A stretch of DNA of 64,000 nucleotides from Apteryx mantelli (taxonomy: Eukaryota; Chordata; Aves; Apterygiformes; Apterygidae): positions 67,826,501 through 67,890,500 of the forward strand of contig NC_089980.1 of NCBI RefSeq assembly GCF_036417845.1, written 5' to 3'. The position numbers and the translations under genes are program-made. The notes under the pieces were generated by a model, which saw nothing but the letters and a program-made list of their open reading frames with translations, had not been told where the DNA came from and ran no database searches. Positions 1 to 10,212 of this stretch are shown here, piece after piece (within the stretch, counting starts at the first letter, position 1; every line of letters begins with the position of its first letter).

Positions 1-1658
1 AGTTATGTTTACACTATACTGTAGTCTATTAAGCGTGCAATAGCATTATGTCTAAAGAAACAATGTACATACCTTAATTAAAAAATACTTCATTGCTAAA
101 AAAAATGCTAACCATCATCTGAGCCTTCAGCAAGTTGTAATCTTTTTGCTGATGGAGGGTCTTGCCTCAATATTGATGGCTGCTGACTGATCAGGGTGGT
201 GGTTGCTGAAGGCTGGGGTGGCTGTGGCAATTTCTTAAAATAAAACAGCAATGAAGTTTGCTGCATCAATTGACTCTTCCTTTCATGAAGGATTTCTCTG
301 TAGCATGTGATGCTGTTTGACAGCATTTTACCCACAAGAGAACTTCTTTCAAAATTGGAGTCAGTCCTCTCAAACCCTGACGCTGCTTTATCGAGCACGT
401 TTATGTAATATTCTAAATCCTTTGTTGTCATTTCAACAATGTTCACAGCATCTTCACCAGGAGTAGATTCCTTCTCAAGAAACCACTTTCTTTGCTCATC
501 CATAAGAAGCAACTCCTCATCCGTTCAAGTTTTATCATGAGATTGCAGCAGTTCAGTCACATCTTCAGGCTCCACTTCTTATTCTAGTTCTCTTGCTGTC
601 AGCCTGTCCTTTGAAGCTTTGAAGCCAGGCATTGACTTCTCCTCTCTAGCTATGAAAGTCCTAGATGGCATCTGCTTCCAACAGAAGGCTGTTTTGTCTA
701 CATTGAAAATCTGTTGTTAAGTGTAGCCACTTTCATCAATTCTCTTCGCTAGATCTTCTGCATGACTTGCTGCAGCTTCTACATCAGCATTTCCTGCCTC
801 ACCTGGCACTTTTATGTTATGGAGATGGCTTCCTTCCTTAAACCTCATGAACCAACCTCTGCTAGCTTCAAACTTTTCTTCTGCAGCTTCCTCACCTCTC
901 CCAGCCTTCACAGAATTGAAGAGAGTTCGGGCCTTGCTCTGGATGAGGCTTTGGCTTAAGGGAATGTTGTGGCTGGTTTGATCTAGCCAGACCTCTAAAA
1001 CTTTCTCCATACCAGCAAGAAGGCTGTTTCACTTATCATTCGTGTGTTCCCTGGAGCAGCACTTTGAATTTCTTTCAGGAACTTTTCCTTTGCACTCACA
1101 ACTTGGCGAACTGTTTGGCGCAAGAGGCCAAGCTTTCGGCCTGTCTCGGCTTTCAACGTGCCTTCCTCACTAAGCTTCATCATTTCTAGCTTTTGATTTA
1201 AAGGGAGAGACGTGCGACTCTTCCTTTCACTGGAACGCTTAGAGGCCATTGTAGGGTTATTAATTGCCATAATGTCAATATTGTTGCATCTCAGGGAATA
1301 GGGAGGCCTGAGAAGAGGTAGAGAGACAGAGGAACGGCCAGTTGGTGGAACAGTCAGAACACACACAACATTTATTGATTAAGTTCCCCGTCTTATATGG
1401 GTGCTGTTTGTGGTGCCCCGAAACAATTACAAAAGTAACATCAAAGATCACTGATCACAGACCACCATAACAGATAGAATAATAATGAAAGAGTTTGAAA
1501 TATTGCGAGAATTACCAAAATGTGACACAGAGACATGAAGTGAGCACATGCTGTTGGAACAATGGCGCTGATAGACTTGTTCGATGCAGGATTGCCACAA
1601 ACCTTCAGTTTGTAAAAAACACAATATCTGAAAAGCACAATAAAACAAGGTATGCCTG
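1..1658 (-). mobile_element. Tigger1-like (pogo-group) DNA transposon, internally deleted, truncated by the window edge
   Basis: Read on the minus strand, the element starts at 1658 with the terminus CAGGCATACCTTG, next to a TA dinucleotide at 1659-1660, as expected for Tc1/mariner-pogo insertion into TA. After about 400 bp of 5' untranslated sequence comes a broken transposase (ATG at 1249-1247), ending with a stop at 108-110. A 3' untranslated part then runs off the left edge, so the second terminus and its TA are not in the window. From memory, the end, the 5' leader and the 3' tail all match the mammalian Tigger1 family closely. A large block in the middle of the transposase is missing (junction near 596-600), so this copy is non-autonomous. 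The family call is confident; the exact subfamily and age are not. Confidence 0.88.
108..1249 (-). pseudogene. Broken Tigger/pogo transposase (CENP-B/jerky-like)
   Basis: The N-terminal part (1249 to about 1020) begins [17 protein letters not shown] and holds a CENP-B/psq-type helix-turn-helix. A frameshift near 1010-1030 moves the reading to the frame open at 717-1010, which carries the CENP-B-type second DNA-binding domain ([10 protein letters not shown]). An in-frame TAA at 717-719 interrupts it just before NVDKTAF, which would contain the first catalytic Asp. Near 596-600 the sequence jumps from the KASKDRLT region straight to the acidic C-terminal part; the rest of the DDE core is lost. 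Two more stops precede the intact last 134 codons (108-512), ending AEGSDDG. It cannot encode an active transposase. The frames that remain open are long for a very old insertion. Confidence 0.88.
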
Positions 1659-1660
1659 TA

Positions 1661-3878
1661 CTGTTGTGTTATGACGCAAGTCCTAAATTCCTATTCACTT
1701 CTTCCTAAGGAAAGAGAGAAAATTTGAATTTCTGATTTTTTTTTTAATTGATCTAAGTTGTGGTGAATAAAAATTGCACAACTCCCTCTGAATGTTTTCT
1801 TTAATTCTAATTTATAATGAATCCCTTTATGCTTCCTACGTTGTCATCTGTTTCAACAACATTAAATTCCAATTTGTTGACATCTGGTCCAGTCCAAATC
1901 AAATCAAAGATGTTTGACATTGCAGAGCTGTACTCAACAAGCTCCAGACAAACAGCAGAGTTTGGACGGAATTCTTCAAACACTGCAACAGAACTCCCTC
2001 ATCCTCAATATACACTGAAAAATAATGTCAGAATCAAGAGTTAGAAAGGAAAGAATCAAGGAAAATTAGAGGTCTGAGTCTCTCCACATTTAGGTAACTG
2101 TAAACTAGAATAACTCCACTGAAGTCAGAAAAGATGTACTGATAAAAAAATAAAGAATTTATCTTTTCCCATTTTGAACAAAGGTTGATTGATTTTTAAT
2201 ATTTTGATGAGTATTATTTATTATTCACCAGTGTATCATTCTAGTCCATTCATAACACAGATATAAATAAACTTTTGCTAAATTTCATCTTCCTCCAGAT
2301 AAAACTTACCTACCTGAAGTTTCAGCTTATGTAATGGTTAAAACTTTCCTCATGAAGTTTGAAGCAGAATCAGTGTAGCGATTGGGAAACATAGGGTTTC
2401 AAAGTAGGAAATGATCTCATTTCTTGCAGATTATTTTATTTTCTACTCTCTTACTAAAAATCCAAAATAGATTAGCTGAGCAATTTTTAAGCCTTTCAGT
2501 CATCAAAATGACTGAAACATTTGCTAGATTTAGTGGGCATGGAGAACTGTCTTCCACTATAAGGAGTAATTTTGTTTTTTGTATCTTGATTCAGGCTTCA
2601 TAAGGGCTTAAAGGTACATACATAAATCTTTGGAGTGCTTACCCAATAGTGTTTTAGTCTCTAGAAAGGAGAGACAGAAAAAAAGGGAATGGAATTGTAT
2701 AATGAGTGAGCGAAAGTGAGGATAGGAGTCAAGAGTTCCTGCATTATAATCCTGGCTCTGAAAACAGTTTGCAGTAAGATGTAGGCTGGTTTTAAGTTCT
2801 TGCTTCTGATTCTTCATTTGTGCAGTGTAAATAGGTTACCAGTTTGTGAAGATTAGGATGATTATACAGTGCTTTAAAACACACAAATTTAATACAAACT
2901 CAAGATGTATCTATTAAAGAATGTAACAAGAAAGGTATCTATACAGGCAAGAGCTAGGAAGTGGAGGATTTAGCCAACATTAATATTTCATTCCTTCCAG
3001 TGTGGAGCTCCTGGAGGAAAAATGATGTCTATTGTAATTTCAGTAACGTAATGGTCCCCTGCTAAGTCTGCAGCCCCTTTTAGGCTATCCATGTCCACAT
3101 CAACCAGGTCACCATCCAGAAGGACTTTTGTTCCTTTGGTGCATCCCATGTCAGGTCTTGCAAGGGAATCTGCTTGTCTACACCACACTGCCAATTTTCC
3201 CCAGATAGTTAAGGAGGTTTAATAGGCAGCATTCAAGGGTTACAGTGAGAGTCCTTTTGAAAAATGCAGTCTATAAAATAATTTCACACGCAGTTTGAGC
3301 CCAGCTGTTATAATTTCCAAACTAGCGACTGCAGTACCTCAGTCTGAAAGATCCTTTTCAATATGTGAGTTTGCCACGAGCCTTCAATAAAGAAAGTGTT
3401 TGTCTGGGATGTTTGGGTTTTGTTTTGTTTTTTAATTGAAGATGTCTGTACTAAATATTTAGCCCAGTAAATGCTGAGATCACCCTGAAATGAAATGATG
3501 ATAATGAAAATATCAGCCTAGGGCTAAATACTGCAACTGAAAGATTTGTGTCCTCAGCAAGGCCGACACTATTTCTCAACATGTTTTAAGAAGTATAAGC
3601 ACATACAGTTCTCTTTAGGAATTGGCTGGGTGGTTGAAACAAAACTGTCAGTTCCTTTTAGCGGCAGATCTGTTTCACCGCTGAAGACAACTTACCAAAC
3701 CAAGCTACTGATTTTCCTCCAGCACTCCAAAATGCACTGAATAGAAAGGAAGATTCAGTCCAGAGAATTATACAACCTAAATAGGACTGTATCTATGTGA
3801 ACAACACCTGCTGCAACAGCAAAGCGAGGGGAAGGGATGGGAAGGAAGAATAAGGACAAATGACATGGTTAGCATCTA
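1661..3878. other. Intergenic, AT-rich, no gene recognised
   Basis: Unique-looking AT-rich sequence between the Tigger element and the first LTR. Apart from the orphan open frame at 2988-3194 I see no exon-like frame, RNA gene or identifiable repeat. Confidence 0.5.
2988..3194 (-). other. Orphan open reading frame, 68 codons, unrecognised
   Basis: The frame contains a balanced, protein-like composition (GTKVLLDGDLVDVDMDSL, then DHYVTEITIDIIFPPGAPHWKE and a stop). It has no ATG at its upstream end; the first internal ATG gives DMGCTKGTK. An AG dinucleotide that could serve as an acceptor lies just upstream, so it might be a terminal exon, or a decayed piece of a retrocopy. I do not recognise the family. 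Its length alone is compatible with chance. Confidence 0.2.
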
Positions 3879-4484
3879 TGTTACCACAAGGCCCCAGACA
3901 AAAAAGAGTCTCAAGGGGGGGGGGGGGGAATGGGGGAACTGTTACCAGCTCGGAAAAGAAGGAGTCTCAACAGGAGCCTCAGACAAACGTACCCAAGGAC
4001 ACATGTGCAGCTGGGACTGATACATCCTGACAAAGTACAGATAAACCAGCATAAGCCAGTTGGAGCCAAGATTAGGACCAAGACAGCTTTTCTCAAACAA
4101 GGAAGCGAGCCAAGTTGAGACCATGTATGGAAAAGTAGAGCAAAGTTCATGGGAAGACACTGAGTGACACCTCTTCAGAGACCACTAGGGACCACCAGCG
4201 ACCACCAGAGACCCTCACAGAAGACCCCCAGAGACTCAGACCGCATGCGTAATGATTATGTAAATGTAGTAATTAGTTCTAGGAAATAGAATGAATATGT
4301 ATAATCATTTTGGGAAATTTAATGCATATGTATATGATAGAGCAATATAAACTTTAGATGATGCGACACACGGTGTGCATGTTGGGTGGAGCTATCCCCT
4401 GTCACCCAGTGCTGTAATAAAGAGAATGCCTGCTTCTTAATGCTACATTGGTGTTAAGGAGTTTTTCTCCCGATTTTGGTGACA
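3879..4484 (+). mobile_element. Solo LTR of an endogenous retrovirus
   Basis: The 606-bp element starts TGTTACC and ends GGTGACA (imperfect terminal inverted repeat, TG...CA). It is flanked by the 4-bp duplication tcta (3875-3878 and 4485-4488). Inside, a TATA-like ATATAAA lies at 4345-4351 and a polyadenylation signal AATAAA at 4416-4421, giving plus orientation. The tail resembles avian retroviral LTRs. No primer-binding site or viral coding sequence follows, so it is a recombined solo LTR. A 6-bp duplication (catcta) with a TG...GA end is a less likely reading. A run of 13 G near 3916-3928 lies within the U3 part. Confidence 0.82.
4416..4421 (+). promoter_or_regulatory. LTR polyadenylation signal AATAAA
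   Basis: AATAAA lies about 70 bp downstream of the TATA-like ATATAAA (4345-4351) and about 65 bp before the LTR end, the normal spacing for the R/U5 part of a retroviral LTR. Confidence 0.6.
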
Positions 4485-4488
4485 TCTA

Positions 4489-7400
4489 CAACATCGAGTT
4501 AGCAATTTTAAATGCTCACTTTGAGTTAGCATATAACTCTTTCTCCAGAAAAGAAACTTAAGAGTTTGAAATGTGGCCAAATCAAAAAGTATCGGTGCCC
4601 AGATCCAGAAGAGCACAGTACTCTACACCCGCTGCCATTACAAAGCATCAGAGCCATGCAGCAGCCCTGCATACTCCAGCACTGAAGAGCTAACTCACCA
4701 CAAACCTTGCAATGGTAAAAGAAAAGCCTGCAGCTTTGTGAGCAGATGGTTTCAGACAATGTAAAGCTACTGTCCAGATACAAACCACGGATGCCCACCA
4801 GCTGTCAGGGAGCGTTAAGAGGAATAAATTATGTCATGAGGGCTGTGTTACTGAGCTCAGGAATGGAAATGGATTTCAAACACGTAAGAAATGGACCCTG
4901 TTAAAGTGCAGCTGCTATTCACTGACCTCATTTGCTAAAACAAAAATAAATAAAAAAACATGACACAGACATGCATAACAGGAAGTCTTCCCACGAAGGC
5001 CCCAACAGAAGCAAACTGTGTGAAGTCAAAATCAGTGTTGATTTCATGGACGCTAAGCAGCCACAATCACCAGCTGGTAGATGGCCTATTTCAGGACTAG
5101 AGCCTCTTCTCAGTCTGTCTTTCACTATAAAGTTTATAAATGATGCAATGCCATACACCTCCCTATTCCCTCGCTTTATCTGTTGATGAAAGAAGCTCTT
5201 CCTGCACCTGCCCCCCCTTCCTCTCCACCTTCAGGTTTTTCGAAAGATCTGCCTGTGGTATTTTAAAGCAGACTCCTCCTTATGGTGAATCAAAGGGTCT
5301 AATACAATCATGGGACACTAAGTCTTCTTGTTGGGCATAAATTCCTGAGGCTGTTGAGACATCTTCAGTTTGAATAAGCAGCTCAGCCTCCTCCCTCCCA
5401 GGTTATCAGCTACTAGATAGTGGGTAATGAAAGGGCCAGCATTTCCCCAAAGAGCTCCAGGCAAGAACCTGATACCAAAGGCTGCCTTGTATAGAAACCT
5501 CCTTGCTGCTTTTGCTCCTCCAATCACCTGAGGGAGTTACTACTGTGAGGGAAGATAGGAATAAAATAAAAAGACAGTCTTGACAGCCTGCCTTTCTTCT
5601 CCAGCCTCCAGGCTTCTATTTTGTGTTGAATGGTCAAAGCCACTGCTTCTTCAGGTGAACATTTCCCAGAAACTGAAGGGAAAAGGACGGCTAGAAGTGC
5701 AGCAAGCAGCTGCAATTTTCTGAGAAGAGTCAACTCTGAGTCACTACTTTCACTGCATCATTATCACTGCTTAACATACAAGATGACCAACACCTTTCAC
5801 AAATGACTAATAAATGGCCACTACTTCTATTTTAGCCTTCCCCTCTGCCTTTTCACGAGTCTTATTTCTCATGTCAGTACTTCACAAAAATCTTTACAGG
5901 TAATCTTACAAGTGTCTTCTCCCAAAATATTGGTTATACATATTAAATAGAATTAAATTTTAGACAGGGCAGTCCTGCCCCATCAGCACTAGAGCCAAAT
6001 CTCAGCTGGGGGATCTCTTTCTGAGCTGAGTTGCTCCAGATGGGGTTCTACAGGATGGAGCACATGGTGGGGCAAGACAACACATGCTTCCATTCCTGCC
6101 TGCCCTCCCATGTAAACACAGTGACAGAGGCTTGCCCTCCAAGTGCCTTGGTGTGCCAAAATGCTGGAGGATTTCTGGGTGGATTGCTAGGACTGCAGCA
6201 CTTCTTTGAGCAGCAGGTAATAAGCCAGGCAGGAGTATCCTGGGTCTAGATCTGGCTTTCATGTCACCAGCTGGACTGTGCTGCTCTAGAAAATTTTAGA
6301 GTTTCCCCTTGTATAAGCAGAAATGCTTTACTGTTAGCAGTACAATGGTTGTAAAAACTACATTTCAAGGGAAGATCTAAACATAGCATTATTAAGGAAC
6401 CATCTCATAACAATCTTTTGCAGGTCTGGTGACAGTTCTTTGCTGAATTATTCAAAGAGATAACATCTCAGCATATTTCTTAAAATATCACATGTGTTTA
6501 CCTGTGTTTCTTTTCTGCTTGAAAAAGCCTGTCACTTTCAATAATATTCTTAATCTTTCAGTGTCATCAGTTAAACTGAATATTCAATATTTTCTCTGCA
6601 AAAGCATTAAAACAATGGTATCAACATAATTTATTGTTTATAGCCACAATCTATTATATGATTAACACTATGATAGACTCAATTTGACATGACTATCATG
6701 GACTTAAATATGCACCTGCTGGGTTTTAAACTCAATAGCAAGAAACACAACATGACCTGTCATTTACATCTTTGCAATCCACATGTTGCAGCTAATTCAC
6801 TTCTCACTCATAATGAGAAAATACTTTTATTTTCATGGAGATTATTCCAAAATTATACTGGTAAAAAACATAGGAAAATCAGGCCCCCAAATCCTTCTCA
6901 TATAACAGAAATTATCTACACACAGTTTGGACTGGATCCTCATATGCTGTAAATCATGTAGACACTTTGATTTACAACACCTGAAAAATCTGTCCCACCA
7001 ACATAAATAACAGGCTTCAGCTGGGAGGTAAATCCCTGGGAAACTTCAGCTGCTGTGGAATTTATGTGCTGTTTGCACCTGTAGAGGCTGTGTATTATCA
7101 GTCAAAATCTTTAGTTCCAGAATAGAATGGGTTGCACTCACACATGGGTAATGCATGGAAAAGTTCACCAAGTGGAGCCATTCTTTCAGCTCTAAGCCTT
7201 CTCTTTTCCTTCCCAGCCTGCAACAGGGAGCCCAGAAAAGAGATTTCCTTTCCTCCCTCTTTGACATTACTCAGGAGCAGAGGTCTTTTCACCTTGCTGC
7301 CCATCATGGAACACAACCTTTTTTACCTCTCTGTTTCCTCCTTCCAGCATAGGACAGAAGCCTTTCTTTCCATATGCCTGGAATGAAGTGGAATGTAGTC

Positions 7401-10212
7401 CTTTCTATTCAGCTCAATTATCTGAGGATGGGTACCATTTCAGTACTTTTCTTCCACAGTATTTTTTGAGATGTGCACACGTTCTGAGAGATGGGTCAGA
7501 TCTACAAATATATGGTAATTTTTTCACTATAATTACTTTTAAAGTTCCTACAATCCATCTATCTAGCAAGTAGGTATACCATTCCTTAGGCAACTACAGA
7601 AGTCACTTACATAGCTTGCAACTTAGGAATGTGCATAATGCAATTTTACCTCTCTTTTGAACAGGATTCAGTAACTGGAAACCAGAAAATTATGAGGCAG
7701 CTCTCCACACACTGCCAGGAGATGTCTTGACACCGCAATTTGGGACTCTCTATTGTATTTCTTGGATTCCAGGGATTTTCTGCAACTTTACCATTTTAAT
7801 TAAAGATCTCAATGCTGTCCAACAAATTCTGCCTCTTCCATAAATGTAATTAAGACTGTGGACCAGATTCTAATGTCTTTTAAGATGTCATCACTTTAGT
7901 AAAGGGGATTCCTTACTAAAAGCTCAACTGATGGTGTTACAATGTTCCACTACAGCTGCCTCTATACAGGCAAATTAAAAGTTACCTGAGAACATTCCTG
8001 GGCCATGGAACACCTTGTCCTCTAGGGTGACAGACCTGTCCTTAGCCTGTACCAGCTAGCTTTGTCCCAAACAATTCCTGGGTGCAATTTAGAAGTTAGC
8101 ACGTGATAGAGATCATTGCCAACAGGTGATCAGCACACAGCTGACCTCTTTTGGAGGTGGGGGTTACCACCATGGGCATGGGCTGTTCTCTATTCAATGC
8201 CTACAAATGTTTCCCTCGATACTTTTATTTTACCAGCGCACACTTAGTGGACGCATATAACAAAGCAGAATCATTTAGGCTAAGCATCATTGGATGGACT
8301 TTAAGCTAAGGTGAATTGTTTGCATGAACACTAGGACTAGAACTGAACACAGGGACTGTTACAACATTTAACAGATACCCAATACTTTCTTAAACTACTG
8401 TAACACACATTTGACACTGAAAAATGTAGCCTATGTTATGAAAACTTGATAGGGTAATACATATTTCTGCTATAGTGATTATTGTTTCATGACAAATTAA
8501 GTGTACACTCTAGTTAGAAAGCCTAAGCTGGGGCAGTTAAGAGCTAGGAATGGCTCTGTTACATAAAGCCTGAAAAGTGTCTCTTTTTTAAGTAAATGGA
8601 TAAGTATGCACACATAGTCTGTGTCTGCAATTAATAATATAGCAATGTCATCATGGACAAGTGCATCAATAGATTAAACCACCCCCAAACTCCTTGTAAT
8701 TCAAAACTGTGGGAGGAGAAGGTCTGGCTCTGTTGAGGGGTTAAAATTAAGAGGAAGATTCATTATTTTGAATCCAGCTGATGATGCCTGCAAGACTATA
8801 CCAGGCAATAGTTTTACATTCTTATTAAGACAGGAAGCACTAGAAACTAAAAGACTCTCTAAAGTAACTTCAGTGCTGTAATATATAAAACTAAACAATA
8901 CTAGTTATAAAACAAGGTATTAATTCAAGAAATAGGTAATTTTAAAAAAGCACTCAAGAATAAATCAATAAAATAGGTAAATATGATAACATTTTCTTGT
9001 CTTGAGCTCTGATGTCTTTCTAAAATGACCTTTGGAAATCAATGATAATCAATAGCATAGGAGCACCGTGCTGGAATTTAGTCCAAAATGGGAGCAAAAA
9101 TATGTCTGCATGACAAATATCCGATGAAAGGTAAAAATTCTTGGTATTTACTTTATTTCAAGACCTTTTCTTCACCTTCCTCTTCTTTAGCAGAGGACCT
9201 TCCTTTACATGCATGTGTGAGTACTGGTACTGTTGGCATCATGGAAACTGTTAGAGTTACTGAGATTAGATATAATTTCATGTACATTTATAGCAGTGGA
9301 TAGAAAAGAACATAGATATAAAGTTAGCCAAAAGTTGGATGGTTAAATTAATATAATGAGAGAAAACTTGAAATCAACGCCAGGTTTACTACCAGGGATG
9401 TGGAGTGACACCGATGATAGGAACTCTAATACTTTTACAGCAAATCCGCCAGCAGGAATGAAAAACATCTGGTATCACTGAGCTAGTGCAACCATTTCTG
9501 TAAGATTTCTACAAGCTAGGCCTACATAGACGTCCCTTGAAATCACAGAGCTCAAGTTCTGCCCTGGCCCAAGATCAAGAACTATATATGCATGTACAAA
9601 ACATTTACCTGCTTGTTTTAAATCCCTTCAGACAGCAGGTAATACCTTGCCTCCCCGCTTCTGCTTTGATGGTTAAGTGCTGACTGGTCTTTTTAAAAAT
9701 GGAAAAGACTGAATGTATTTTAAAATAACAAGCCTTTCAGAAAAATAGTTTCCAGCTTTGCTTCAGAGCGTGGATTTGGCTGATGTGAAATTGTGTGATG
9801 ACATTTCCATTGCTGCCTGGGAGAAATCGGCTGGCATGGCAAAGCTCGGCTGCTGCTCGGCCTCTAACACACCGCTTGTGAGAGGGGTTGCAAATAGCAC
9901 TGGTTCCTGCCAGCCTGCTCCAGTCTGCAGCGAAAGGATCACTCTGCCTCGGGCTGGCCAGCAATGGGGGAGTACAAAGGTGCTTGCAATTTTCTTTTCA
10001 AGCTCAGCCTCTGTTTGCTCAGAACATGATTCAGTCCAGGAGGGGAATCAAGCTTTTTACAACTTTCAGCCTTTGATGAGACGAACGATAAGGGATGTTC
10101 CATTTTCTTGCTTTGAACTTTGTGTAGCAGAGTGCTATCAGATGAGCGCAGGAGACTTGCATATTGAGGGCACGTATGTGAAAATGACTGGAGAGGGGCA
10201 AATAATGCTGCA
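4489..10212. other. Intergenic desert, no gene recognised
   Basis: AT-rich sequence. Open frames of 60-90 codons occur on both strands, but none shows a conserved domain, a convincing splice context or a codon pattern unlike its surroundings. I recognise no repeat in it. Confidence 0.5.

Noticed and set aside
3879-4484. Full provirus downstream of the LTR
   Set aside because: The sequence after 4488 shows no primer-binding site and no gag, pol or env-like frame.
5524-5733. Signal-peptide-like frame (LLRKLQLLAALLAVLF) on the minus strand
   Set aside because: It has no ATG start (it begins at TTG), no similarity to a known secreted protein and no supporting exon structure.
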